Below are positions 17,993 to 26,719 of a stretch of DNA of 64,000 nucleotides, one piece after another; within the stretch, counting starts at the first letter, position 1, and each line of letters starts with the position of its first letter. The notes under the pieces were generated by a model. The model made no database searches and had not been told where the DNA came from. It worked only from the letters and a program-made list of their open reading frames with translations. This DNA is from Algoriphagus mannitolivorans DSM 15301 (GTDB lineage Bacteria; Bacteroidota; Bacteroidia; Cytophagales; Cyclobacteriaceae): assembly GCF_000429425.1 (NCBI RefSeq), contig NZ_AUBV01000004.1:186001-250000 (forward strand), given 5' to 3'. Both the position numbers and the translations under genes were made by a program.

Positions 17993-20935
17993 ATGATCGT
18001 AAATTCAGAACAACCTTTTCAGATTGTCTATTCTATATTTAGTCACGAATTTCTAGGCTTACTTTTTGAGTCTTTCGTGGTCCAATTAGATGAAAAAGGC
18101 AGGCTCTCTCTAGCTTATCAAAATATCAGCTATGCCAATGCAAAGGAGTTTGACGCCGGCCTCGATAAAAAGGATTATGATCTGATAAAGCTCATGGACT
18201 CCATGCAGCCGGAGGTGGTGGCCAAGCCCTACATGGTCAAAAAGAAGAATCTCCGTCCCAAGGAGTTTCTCGAGAAAGTTTACGATCCCAAAACAGAAGA
18301 TAAAAATATACAGGAGTTGATTGCCACAAACCTGGAAAACAAAAGGGCGAAAATTCTTTCCATGATAATTGGGAAAAGGCTCTTTGAAATGGGTTCGGAT
18401 GGCAATCCGACCTGGAAAGAAATCACCGTAAACCCGGTGCCGGCCACGGTCCTTTTCCATTTTCACAAAAACGAGGACAATACCCACTACTGGCCGACTA
18501 TCAAGTTTCAGGGACAAAAACTCGACTGGCAGTACAAAAACGGGTATTTCCTCTGCAAGGACCCCGCTTGGCTGATTGTAAATGGACAGCTGTTTCATTT
18601 TGAAAAAGGGATTGACGGCAAAAAACTTCAGGCCTTCCTTCACAAAAAATTCATCGTCATCGAGAAGCGGATCGAGCCGGGATACTATCGAGGCTTTATG
18701 AAAAACCTGATTACCCAGTTTGAAGTGGAGGCGAGAGGCTTTGACATCCATACGGAGCAGGGTACTCCCAATGCCTTGCTTACCTTCAGTGAACTCCAGG
18801 AAAACGCTACCGGTCCAGATCTGTTTGGAAACGGAAATGAAACTCCTCAGGAAAGCAAAATCGTATTTGAGCTTCGTTTCAAATACGGAGAATACGATTT
18901 TGGAATTCAATCCGCTGATGGAGAAAACTCCGGAAATTCGGTTCGTCTAGAGGAAAAAAACGGAACCTATACCTTCTATAAAACTGTCCGGACTACTCAG
19001 GTAGAAAAGAAATATGAGACCATTCTGAAGAAGAAAAATATGGTCTTTACCCACGGGAAATTTGCCTTACCAAAAACCCAAGCCTTTGAATGGCTAGGGC
19101 AGAATGAAGATTTTCTGGAGGAAAACAAGATCAAAATCGAGCAGAGAAGCAGTCTCAGCGGCAAAACCTACCATATCGGGAAAGCTCAGATCAGCATCGA
19201 AGTCAATGAAAACATCGACTGGTTTGATGTCAAAGCTCAAATCAAGTTTGGCGTATATCTGGTGCCTTTTGCCAAACTCAGGAAACTTCTCATTCAGGGA
19301 AAGACAGAGTTTGAACTACCCAATGGGGAAATAGCGGTGATTCCGGCTTCCTGGTTTGTAAACTATTCCGAACTGTTCAATTTCATTGAAGAGAGGTCTT
19401 CTGAAGAATTGGTTCTTCGAAAGCATCACTTGGCATTTGCCAAGGAGCTTCAAAACGGAGAGTTGATTCAGCTTAATCTCAGCTTAAAGTTGGAGAGGTT
19501 GCGGAATTTTGATGCGATTGATGACTATGAGATTCCGGCCAGCTTCAATGGCTCTCTTCGGCCTTACCAACACGCGGGATACAACTGGTTGCGGTTTTTG
19601 AATGAATACCAGTTTGGGGGATGTTTGGCCGATGACATGGGTCTGGGTAAGACAGTACAAACTTTGGCACTGCTCGCACATGAAAAAGAAGAGAATCCAG
19701 GTTTTGTCTCTTTATTGGTCATGCCGACTTCCCTGATTTACAATTGGGAGCTGGAAGCCAGAAAATTCACTCCAGATCTGAAAATCCTGGTTTATTCAGG
19801 CACTCAACGGATCAAAGATCCCTGGAAGTTCAGAGGCTATGATGTGGTCTTGACTTCCTATGGCATTGTACGATTGGACATCGATATCCTGAAGGATTTC
19901 TATTTCAACTACGTGATTTTGGACGAATCCCAGGCCATCAAAAACCCATCCTCCAACATTGCGGTGGCGGTGAATAAGCTCAAGAGCAAACGAAGGCTGA
20001 TCCTGACCGGTACTCCAGTGGAAAATGGCACCATGGACCTTTGGTCTCAGATGAACTTTGTCAATCCTGGATTGCTTGGCAACCAGAACATGTTCAAAAA
20101 GCAGTATTTGCTTCCGATTGAAAAGCAAAACGACAAAGACAAGGCCAGCCGACTGCATGCCATGATCAAGCCTTTTATCCTAAGAAGGCTAAAATCGCAG
20201 GTAGCTCAGGACCTTCCGGAAAAATTAACCAACGTGAAGTATTCCGACATGACTCCTGAACAGGAAAAAGTCTATGAGGAAGTAAAGTCCTACTATCGGG
20301 AAAAGATTATTGGAGAGCTCAGCGGAGCAGGCCGTGGCTCCCAGCAGTTTACCTTATTGAGAGGCTTGACCCAACTTCGGCAAATCGCCAATCACCCTAA
20401 GCTCGTTCGGGAAGACTATAAAGATGAATCCGGAAAACTGGAAGACATCACTTACATGCTTCAGGAAACGATTTCCGAAGATCATAAAGTATTGGTATTT
20501 AGCCAGTTTGTCCGACATCTGAGTATTGTCCGGGCTTATTTGGATGAAAACAACATCCCGTATGCCTACCTGGATGGAGCCACCAAAGACCGTCAGGCGC
20601 AGGTGGAGAAATTCCAAAATGACGAGAATATCAAGGTATTCCTGATTTCCCTCAAAGCAGGGGGCGTAGGACTTAACCTGACCAAAGCGGAATATGTATT
20701 CCTATTGGATCCTTGGTGGAACCCGGCCGTTGAAGCTCAGGCCATTGACCGTGCCCACCGAATCGGGCAGGAAAACAAGGTAATTATCTACAAATTCATC
20801 ACCCGAGGTTCAGTGGAAGAAAAAATCATGGCCCTTCAGAACCGTAAGCTAGCCCTTGCAGGAGAACTGATCAGCAATGAGGAAAGCTTTATGAAGAGTC
20901 TGGACAATGAGGATATTCGGGCATTGTTAGATTAA
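17993..20935 (+). CDS. SNF2-family DNA-dependent ATPase / helicase-like protein
   Basis: The chosen ATG at 17993 gives 980 residues beginning MIVNSEQPFQIVYSIFSHE, the usual start in Bacteroidota homologues; an in-frame TTG at 17945 would add 16 doubtful residues. The C-terminal half is a complete SNF2 motor with DDMGLGKT (motif I, ~residue 547), DESQ (motif II, ~643), LTGTPVENG (motif III) and the helicase C domain ending QAIDRAHRIGQ. The N-terminal ~530 residues have no clear Zn-finger SWIM motif. Such proteins translocate on dsDNA and remodel nucleoprotein complexes; their role in these bacteria is not well defined. No methylase or phage-defence partner is adjacent. Confidence 0.93.
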   Translation: MIVNSEQPFQIVYSIFSHEFLGLLFESFVVQLDEKGRLSLAYQNISYANAKEFDAGLDKKDYDLIKLMDSMQPEVVAKPYMVKKKNLRPKEFLEKVYDPKTEDKNIQELIATNLENKRAKILSMIIGKRLFEMGSDGNPTWKEITVNPVPATVLFHFHKNEDNTHYWPTIKFQGQKLDWQYKNGYFLCKDPAWLIVNGQLFHFEKGIDGKKLQAFLHKKFIVIEKRIEPGYYRGFMKNLITQFEVEARGFDIHTEQGTPNALLTFSELQENATGPDLFGNGNETPQESKIVFELRFKYGEYDFGIQSADGENSGNSVRLEEKNGTYTFYKTVRTTQVEKKYETILKKKNMVFTHGKFALPKTQAFEWLGQNEDFLEENKIKIEQRSSLSGKTYHIGKAQISIEVNENIDWFDVKAQIKFGVYLVPFAKLRKLLIQGKTEFELPNGEIAVIPASWFVNYSELFNFIEERSSEELVLRKHHLAFAKELQNGELIQLNLSLKLERLRNFDAIDDYEIPASFNGSLRPYQHAGYNWLRFLNEYQFGGCLADDMGLGKTVQTLALLAHEKEENPGFVSLLVMPTSLIYNWELEARKFTPDLKILVYSGTQRIKDPWKFRGYDVVLTSYGIVRLDIDILKDFYFNYVILDESQAIKNPSSNIAVAVNKLKSKRRLILTGTPVENGTMDLWSQMNFVNPGLLGNQNMFKKQYLLPIEKQNDKDKASRLHAMIKPFILRRLKSQVAQDLPEKLTNVKYSDMTPEQEKVYEEVKSYYREKIIGELSGAGRGSQQFTLLRGLTQLRQIANHPKLVREDYKDESGKLEDITYMLQETISEDHKVLVFSQFVRHLSIVRAYLDENNIPYAYLDGATKDRQAQVEKFQNDENIKVFLISLKAGGVGLNLTKAEYVFLLDPWWNPAVEAQAIDRAHRIGQENKVIIYKFITRGSVEEKIMALQNRKLALAGELISNEESFMKSLDNEDIRALLD

Positions 20936-21030
20936 GGATTGAAAGATTTTAAGATTGGAAAATTGAAAGATTAAATCCTCGGGACTGAGTTTAAAAATTT
21001 GGAATGTATTCATCCCTTCAAAAATTATAT

Positions 21031-21065
21031 TTTCCAATTTTCCAATTTTCCAATTTTCCAATTTT
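21031..21065. repeat. tandem 8-bp repeat, 4 copies
   Basis: The 8-mer TTTCCAAT is repeated four times without error (21031-21062) and followed by TTT. Its reverse complement occurs in degenerate form about 80 bp upstream (ATTGGAAAATTGAAAG near 20955). It lies in the gap between the SNF2 and phoH-like genes and may vary in copy number. Confidence 0.85.
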
Positions 21066-21195
21066 ATCAAATTGATTCTCAACACCATGAATGCATTTCG
21101 GGATTTTTAACCATAATTTCTTGGGCTTCTATGCCTATTCCCCAAGATTATTTTCTAAATTATTTCTACTCAATACCACTACAATTTTCCTGCAC

Positions 21196-22542
21196 ATGCC
21201 TAGAGCCAAATCCGAAAAAGATCGGAAAATCTTTGTGCTGGACACATCCGTGATCCTGTATGCACACAACTCCATCATGAACTTTGCCGAACACGATGTG
21301 GTGATTCCTATTACTGTGTTGGAAGAGCTAGATCAATTCAAAAAGGGAAATGATACCAAGAACTTTGAAGCCAGGGAATTTATCCGATTGCTGGATAAGC
21401 TTTCCATGGATCATATGATTCACGAGTGGACTCCACTCAATGGAAAAACACGGGGCAACTTCAAAGTCTTGATGAACCCGGATAACAAGCTCAATGCAAA
21501 TGTGATTTTCGGAGAGGAAAAAAACGACCACAAAATCCTCAACGCTGCCCTTTACCTCAAAGAGCACGAGAAGAACCGCAAAGTCATCTTGGTTTCGAAA
21601 GACATCAATCTCCGGCTAAAAGCCAAGTCTTTGGAAATCCATGCAGAGGACTACGAGACCGGAAAAATCAAGAATATTACGGAACTCGAAAACACCGGAA
21701 AATACATTCTGGATGACGTGGATCCTGCAGCGATCAACAAGATCTATGACCAAGGCTATATTGAGGCAAAAGCTGTATTGGGTACCCGAAAACGAAAATC
21801 CAATGCCTATTACATCCTGAAAAGCGAGAAAAATTCCGTATTGGCCTATTTCAATTCGGATGAAAATATTCTGGAAAGGGTGGACAAACGCCTGGCTTAC
21901 AATGTCAAGCCTAGAAATGCAGAGCAGACCTTTGCCTTGCATGCAATTATGAATCCTGCGATCAAGCTGGTCTCCATCCAAGGGGTGGCGGGTACAGGAA
22001 AAACCCTCTTAGCCTTGGCCGGTGCATTGGAGCAGCGGAGAGAATATAAGCAGGTATTTCTGGCCCGACCCATTGTCCCCTTGTCGAATAAGGACATTGG
22101 ATATTTGCCGGGAGACATTAAGTCCAAGCTGAATCCCTACATGGAGCCGCTATGGGACAATTTGAAGTTTATCCAAAATCAATACAAGGAAACCGATAAG
22201 GAATACCAAAAAATCACCGAGCTGGTCAACCAAGAGAAGCTGGTCATCCAGCCATTGGCTTACATTCGGGGTAGATCACTGTCCAACATCTTCTTTATTG
22301 TGGACGAGGCACAAAACCTGACACCTCATGAGATCAAGACCATTATTTCAAGGGCCGGTGAAAATACCAAGATTATCTTCACCGGGGACGTATTTCAGAT
22401 CGATACTCCCTATCTCGATTCCCAATCCAACGGGCTTTCCTATCTGATTGACCGGGTCAAAGACCACCCGCTCTACGCGCACATCAAGCTGGAGAAAGGG
22501 GAGCGATCAGAACTGGCCAATCTGGCGAATGAGTTGTTGTAG
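21196..22542 (+). CDS. PIN-PhoH family ATPase (PhoH2-like)
   Basis: From the ATG at 21196 the protein has 448 residues and starts MPRAKSEKDRKIFVLDTSVIL. An ATG at 21091 in frame would add 35 residues that do not resemble the family. The N-terminal PIN domain (residues ~10-145) has acidic residues typical of a metal-dependent RNase (VLDTSVIL, SKDINLRLKA). The C-terminal PhoH ATPase has Walker A GVAGTGKT at 263-270 and Walker B FIVDEAQNLTPHE. PIN-PhoH proteins couple RNA unwinding with RNA cleavage in characterised actinobacterial members. The gene is monocistronic. Confidence 0.92.
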   Translation: MPRAKSEKDRKIFVLDTSVILYAHNSIMNFAEHDVVIPITVLEELDQFKKGNDTKNFEAREFIRLLDKLSMDHMIHEWTPLNGKTRGNFKVLMNPDNKLNANVIFGEEKNDHKILNAALYLKEHEKNRKVILVSKDINLRLKAKSLEIHAEDYETGKIKNITELENTGKYILDDVDPAAINKIYDQGYIEAKAVLGTRKRKSNAYYILKSEKNSVLAYFNSDENILERVDKRLAYNVKPRNAEQTFALHAIMNPAIKLVSIQGVAGTGKTLLALAGALEQRREYKQVFLARPIVPLSNKDIGYLPGDIKSKLNPYMEPLWDNLKFIQNQYKETDKEYQKITELVNQEKLVIQPLAYIRGRSLSNIFFIVDEAQNLTPHEIKTIISRAGENTKIIFTGDVFQIDTPYLDSQSNGLSYLIDRVKDHPLYAHIKLEKGERSELANLANELL

Positions 22543-22563
22543 TCTTTGGGAATGTATTAAGAC

Positions 22564-22595
22564 AAAAAAAGGTAGGCTAGATATACTAGCCTACC
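22564..22595 (-). terminator. terminator for the 22661 gene
   Basis: GGTAGGCTAG (22571-22580) and CTAGCCTACC (22586-22595) form a perfect 10-bp stem with loop ATATA. Seven T residues follow on the minus strand (22570-22564). It lies 66 nt past the stop of the minus-strand gene and may also fold in the phoH transcript. Confidence 0.8.
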
Positions 22596-22660
22596 CTAAT
22601 CTTAAAAAAGAAAACAAAGTTTAAATTAATTTACTCTTTGCTAACAAGAAATTTTTTAAT

Positions 22661-23218
22661 TCAAAGTTGAATACCGACGGACAGGGAGTTGATCCAATGA
22701 TAACTGGCTTTTTCATAGGTATAGGAAAGGACTAATGGCATTTTTACCGGTAATATGTACCCTATTCGCAAACCAAAAACTTCCTGACCATGATCTGCAA
22801 CATCATATCGAAGGACATTTCCTTCTCCATCTAGTAGAGTCGCTTCATTTCGCTCAAATCCAACTCTCCGATATCTCAATTGGGCTACAAATGTATCTTT
22901 AGAATTAATTGGGATCGTTTTCGAGAGTCCAATTCCAATCCAATATCCATTTTGAAACCATTCCGAGTAGCAAGTGGTACAATTCAACAATTTCTCATAG
23001 CCTAAACCTCCCAAACCATCCAACCCAATTTTTTTAACAATCGGAAATCTATACTCAGCTCCTAGTCCAATTCCTGTATCGGAAAACCCTCTTAATCTAC
23101 TTTCAACCTGAAGATATCCTAGATTTATTTGAAATCGCTTCTCCTTTACTTCTTGGGAAAAAAGGTGGTTTGGCCAAATAAAGAAGCAAAAGAAATTCGC
23201 AATGATCAGATTTCTCAT
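22661..23218 (-). CDS. secreted β-barrel-like protein of unknown function
   Basis: This 185-residue protein has an N-terminal signal sequence (RNLIIANFFCFFIWPNHLFSQ). Amphipathic strands follow: GLGAEYRFPIVKKIGLDGLGGLGYEKL, YWIGIGLSKTIPI, FVAQLRYRRVGFERNE, VFGLRIGYILPVKMPLVLSYTYE. It ends INSLSVGIQL, a typical outer-membrane β-barrel C-terminus. A CTTC motif (residues ~76-79) may form a disulfide. I cannot name the family. Confidence 0.75.
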   Translation of the reverse strand: MRNLIIANFFCFFIWPNHLFSQEVKEKRFQINLGYLQVESRLRGFSDTGIGLGAEYRFPIVKKIGLDGLGGLGYEKLLNCTTCYSEWFQNGYWIGIGLSKTIPINSKDTFVAQLRYRRVGFERNEATLLDGEGNVLRYDVADHGQEVFGLRIGYILPVKMPLVLSYTYEKASYHWINSLSVGIQL

Positions 23219-23581
23219 AAAACAATTTATTTAATAGTGTTATTCTTTCGGTAAATGTAGTTGGGTTTTAAACCTCAAAAAATCCCTAATATTGGGTATA
23301 TTTTCAGGTTTTGTATGCCAAGTGGAAAAGTGCAACCGTGCAAGTAGGCTATTTTCATTTTTATCCTCAGGTCTGTCCAAATACTATTTTTTGTTAAATT
23401 TTAAAATAGGGTGTAACCAAATTATGTTCGGTTTTTTGTCCGCACCTGAGGAAATGGTGTACGGAACCGTACAGACCAAAATCCTTAAAACCTCATTCTG
23501 AGAGGAATAAGCCGTTTTTTACAAATTGGTCGCCTTTTGGCATATTGAGAAATACGAATCTAAACCAACTCTTTTATTGCC
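23219..23581. other. 363-bp intergenic region with a palindrome
   Basis: No convincing gene is seen. A 69-codon frame at 23292-23501 has no supporting features. TGTACGG-AA-CCGTACA at 23458-23473 is a perfect 7-bp inverted repeat about 108 bp upstream of the small ORF at 23582 and could be an operator. TAATATTG at about 23288 resembles a -7 box. Confidence 0.4.
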
Positions 23582-23830
23582 ATGAACTCATCAATCTTCA
23601 CACAAAAAAACGTCTGTGCGGCACTGGGATTGGCCATGGCTTTTACCATCGTCCTCAAGGCGAAATCAGAAGCTAAGCTAGCACAACAAACTGCCCGATT
23701 TGAAACTACTAAACCAACTCCACAGATCGGATTCGAATCAGAAAAAGGTCCTGAAATACTTCAGGTGAACATTTACAGTACTTACAAAACTCAAAAGCCC
23801 CAAGCGCATACGGCGCTCGAGGCTTGTTAA
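23582..23830 (+). CDS. small membrane-anchored hypothetical protein (82 aa)
   Basis: This frame encodes 82 residues with one hydrophobic segment (residues 11-26, VCAALGLAMAFTIVLK) and then a polar, Thr/Gln/Pro-rich tail ending in Cys (ALEAC). The family was not recognised. A strong terminator begins 49 nt after the stop, which supports transcription here. It could be a single-pass inner-membrane peptide with its tail outside. Confidence 0.5.
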   Translation: MNSSIFTQKNVCAALGLAMAFTIVLKAKSEAKLAQQTARFETTKPTPQIGFESEKGPEILQVNIYSTYKTQKPQAHTALEAC

Positions 23831-23878
23831 GAGTGACTCGTAAGGGTTAATTTGGTTGATTGTTTGGTTATCAAAAGA

Positions 23879-23903
23879 GGCGGGCTTTGCTCGCCTTTTT
23901 TTT
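23879..23903 (+). terminator. rho-independent terminator after the 82-aa ORF
   Basis: GGCGGGC (23879-23885) pairs with GCTCGCC (23889-23895) over a TTT loop (one G-T pair) and is followed by eight T residues. Confidence 0.85.
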
Positions 23904-23922
23904 GTTTTCTTGTGATTAAATC

Positions 23923-23955
23923 AACCCTCCAAGGGTTCGAAACCCTTGGAGGGTT
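23923..23955. repeat. perfect 15-bp inverted repeat (REP-like element)
   Basis: AACCCTCCAAGGGTT (23923-23937) and its exact reverse complement (23941-23955) are separated by CGA. It lies between convergent genes, directly downstream of the terminator at 23879 and 14 nt from the LytTR regulator stop. It may terminate the minus-strand gene or be a dispersed palindromic element. Confidence 0.85.
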
Positions 23956-23968
23956 TAACTGTAATCGC

Positions 23969-24724
23969 TCAACTTTCAGTGATGGTATTCAATTTCGCCA
24001 AGAAGCTATTGTAATACTGTCTTCCGACCTGGACCACCGCTCCGGACTTCAGATTGATATCCTTAGTGTTAAAGCTTTCAATCTGCCCCAGCTGCACAAT
24101 AAATGATTTCTGAACTCTCAGAAACAAATGAGAGGGCAGGATATCCTCGATTTCTTTCATAGACTTTCGGATGCTGTATTCCCTGTTTTTGGTGAAGATG
24201 GAGACCATATTTCCATTGGCTTCTACATAATACAGATCCTCATAGGGGACTCTTTCAAAGGCATTGTCCGCTTTGATAAAGACCGCATCGTTGACCAAGA
24301 ATGGACTTTCGTTGCTTACCTTAACAACTGCCGCTTCTGGTGCAGGTTTGGTACGTTTGTTATAAAGAACGATCTCTACGATCGCATGAATATCGTTGGT
24401 ATTGAAGGGTTTAACTATAAATCCTGCAGGAGCAATTCTTTTAGCTCTTTCAATAATCGTCGGATCAGAATAAGAGGTGACAAATACCAAAGGTGCATCC
24501 ACCATCTGCTTGACAATCTCTCCCAACTCAATTCCATCCTTATCTCCTTTAAGCTTGATATCCATGAATATCAAGTCCGGGCGGTATTTCTTAATTACCT
24601 TAATGCATTGGTTGGCTGAGTTGGCGATGTCGATATTGACGTAGCCCAACAGTTCCAGGATTTCCTGAATATTTTCTGCGATGCTAATATCGTCTTCGAC
24701 GATCAGGATTCTTTCCTCTTTCAT
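23969..24724 (-). CDS. LytTR-type response regulator
   Basis: This 251-residue protein has a receiver domain (1-125) with acidic residues E10, D11 and D12 and phospho-acceptor D55 (LIFMDIKL). A LytTR DNA-binding domain follows at ~150-250 (FIKADNAFERVPYEDLYYVEANGNMVSIFTK, then FLRVQKSFIVQLGQIESF). No kinase gene directly adjoins it in the same short operon. A separate LytR/LytS-like pair lies just upstream on the same strand, 122 nt away, so shared signalling or read-through is possible. Confidence 0.93.
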   Translation of the reverse strand: MKEERILIVEDDISIAENIQEILELLGYVNIDIANSANQCIKVIKKYRPDLIFMDIKLKGDKDGIELGEIVKQMVDAPLVFVTSYSDPTIIERAKRIAPAGFIVKPFNTNDIHAIVEIVLYNKRTKPAPEAAVVKVSNESPFLVNDAVFIKADNAFERVPYEDLYYVEANGNMVSIFTKNREYSIRKSMKEIEDILPSHLFLRVQKSFIVQLGQIESFNTKDINLKSGAVVQVGRQYYNSFLAKLNTITES

Positions 24725-24846
24725 AGTTAAAGAATTGATGTGCTTTCTGGGTAAGGAAGACTCAAATTTTCCAGTGAGAATCTAATTTTACCCTAATGTC
24801 CAAATTTAGTTTGGAAAATCAAATGCTTTTTTTTGACTATGAAATA

Positions 24847-25581
24847 TTAAAGACTCATCATTTCTTTAAATCTGGCAGCTTGTCTCCTGCTTACTTCAAT
24901 TCTGTCCCCGCCACGAAGTGTCACAACCAATCCCCCGTTAAACCAAGGTTCGATGGCTTCGACCCAACCCAAATTGATGATGTGCTTTCGGCTGGCGCGG
25001 AAAAAAGACTTTTCATCCAATCGCTCATCCAAGGCATTCAGGGACTTATGGATCATGGGCTTGAAATTGTCAAAGTAAACCTTGATATAATTCCCGTCGG
25101 ATTCGAAGAGTCGGACATTGGACAATCTCACAAACCAGCATCTGTCTCCATCCTTGACGAATACCTGATCATCCAGGGTAAGTTTTTTGTTGTTGTGATA
25201 ATTAGCAGACTCTTGATTTTTGTTTCCATTGTCAATTTTACCGACCAACCTATTGATTGCTTCCTCCAAGCGCTTGGGTTCAATGGGCTTGAGAAGGTAA
25301 TCCAAGGCATTGACCTGAAATGCTTTCAAGGCATACTCGTCGTAGGCAGTGGTAAAGATTACATGGGGAACATGATCCAGTTCTTCCAGTAGATCAAACC
25401 CGGTTTTTTCGGGCATCTGAATATCCAGGAAAATTACATCCGGCTGCAACTGCTCGATCTTCTCTTTGGCATCATCGACATTGACCGCTTCTCCCACCAC
25501 CTCGACCGTTTCCAGCTGATTAAGCAAATTGATCAACTCCTTTCGGGCTAATCTTTCATCATCTATTACTATGGCTCTCAT
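24847..25581 (-). CDS. LytTR-type response regulator (partner of LytS-like kinase)
   Basis: This 244-residue protein has a receiver with D7, D8 and phospho-acceptor D53 (VIFLDIQMP) and the signalling Lys in LLKPIEP. A C-terminal LytTR domain occupies ~145-244 (VFVKDGDRCWFVRLSNVRLFESDGNYIKVY; RASRKHIINLGWV). It begins 14 nt after the LytS-like kinase gene and is surely co-expressed with it. The targets are unknown. Confidence 0.95.
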   Translation of the reverse strand: MRAIVIDDERLARKELINLLNQLETVEVVGEAVNVDDAKEKIEQLQPDVIFLDIQMPEKTGFDLLEELDHVPHVIFTTAYDEYALKAFQVNALDYLLKPIEPKRLEEAINRLVGKIDNGNKNQESANYHNNKKLTLDDQVFVKDGDRCWFVRLSNVRLFESDGNYIKVYFDNFKPMIHKSLNALDERLDEKSFFRASRKHIINLGWVEAIEPWFNGGLVVTLRGGDRIEVSRRQAARFKEMMSL

Positions 25582-25595
25582 TTTATTGGGGTTGG

Positions 25596-26648
25596 TTATT
25601 CTAAAGTAACTCTTTGTTTTGGAATTTTTATTTCGGTGATGACGTATTGGTTTCCGGAATTAAAAATCCTGAAACTCGCCTTGTCACCGTACAGAAGTTT
25701 CAGTCTTTGCTTAGTATTGACCAAGCCATGACCTCCTTCGGATTTAGAGGAATTTTTGGAGTTGGTGTTCAAAAACCCACTGTTTTTGACCTGAATATAC
25801 AATTCATCCTGAAGACCTTCCCTGCATTTGATTTCAATCAAGCCTCCTTTGACCAGATTGGATATGCCGTGCTTGATGGCGTTTTCCACGATCGTTTGTA
25901 GCATCATCGGTGGGATTTTATAGTTGAAGGCCTCTTCCTCAATCAAATAGACCACCTCCAGCCTTTCCTCAAAACGAATAGATTCCAGAGCCAGATAGTC
26001 CTTGACCGTGGACAACTCATCTGCGAAATCAATGACCTGCTTTTTATCCATCACCAGCGAAAACCTCAACATATTGGAAATTCTGGTAATCGCATTTTTG
26101 GCTTTTTCGGGATCTTCATCCACCAATGCACGCACCGAATTTAAGGCATTAAAAATAAAGTGGGGATTGAGCTGACTTTTCAGGTGGTTTAGGCGGATTT
26201 CATTGATCTTGGCTTCATATTTCAAGCTGTTGTTGTAATTATCCAAAAAGTGAAATAGGAAGTAAAGCAAAAACCAAAAAGCATAATAAAGAAAGCTGAC
26301 AAAGAGATTGACCGTGATGACAAGGGCTCTAAAATCTTCGTTGGGGTTTAATGTTCCAAAAGCCAGGTTGATCAGAATCTGGGCCAAAACATTGACCACA
26401 GCTAAGGCCAACAGTGCCAGGAGTGTCTGGATCAAAAGCCGAAGAATCCCGAGTTTAAACCATTCATAGGCTTTGACCACATGCCGTAGCCCATGAGTGG
26501 AGACCAGGTAAAATGCCGCCAAAGCAATAAAGGCCCAAAGCTGAACTGCCGAAACTCCCTGAGAAAGAGACGCAAAAACGATATTGACCAAGGCGAAACT
26601 CCCCCAGCCAAAAATCTGCAATACCCAATACAGCCTAATTCTATACAT
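25596..26648 (-). CDS. LytS/YehU-type sensor histidine kinase
   Basis: This 350-residue protein has four hydrophobic segments in its first 135 residues and no periplasmic sensor domain of any size. The His_kinase domain carries H163 in LKSQLNPHFIFNALNS. The ATPase part has IVENAIKHGISN and GGHGLVNTKQRL. The pairing with the LytTR regulator 14 nt downstream is typical of this class. The signal is unknown. Confidence 0.94.
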   Translation of the reverse strand: MYRIRLYWVLQIFGWGSFALVNIVFASLSQGVSAVQLWAFIALAAFYLVSTHGLRHVVKAYEWFKLGILRLLIQTLLALLALAVVNVLAQILINLAFGTLNPNEDFRALVITVNLFVSFLYYAFWFLLYFLFHFLDNYNNSLKYEAKINEIRLNHLKSQLNPHFIFNALNSVRALVDEDPEKAKNAITRISNMLRFSLVMDKKQVIDFADELSTVKDYLALESIRFEERLEVVYLIEEEAFNYKIPPMMLQTIVENAIKHGISNLVKGGLIEIKCREGLQDELYIQVKNSGFLNTNSKNSSKSEGGHGLVNTKQRLKLLYGDKASFRIFNSGNQYVITEIKIPKQRVTLE

Positions 26649-26719
26649 ACCTAATCCAAAAATAAGTCATGTTCCGCTTTGCCTTTGGTGAATGTGATAA
26701 AAGGCAGAGAGGATTGATA

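Noticed and set aside
21091-21195. N-terminal extension of the PIN-PhoH protein from the ATG at 21091
   Set aside because: The extra 35 residues are Phe/Leu/Tyr-rich and unlike the family start; the ATG at 21196 gives the expected MPRAKSEKDRKIFVLDTS beginning.
17993-22542. SNF2 helicase plus PIN-PhoH ATPase as a defence island
   Set aside because: They are separated by 260 bp with no methylase, nuclease or phage-related partner nearby, and both are common housekeeping-type genes in Bacteroidota.
23292-23501. 69-codon frame in the gap before the 82-aa ORF
   Set aside because: The product has no recognisable pattern and the frame covers the palindrome and AT-rich leader.
23930-23950. GGGTTCGAAACCC in the 23923 palindrome looks like a tRNA T-arm
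   Set aside because: No acceptor, D or anticodon stems can be placed around it; the 15-bp symmetry explains it fully.
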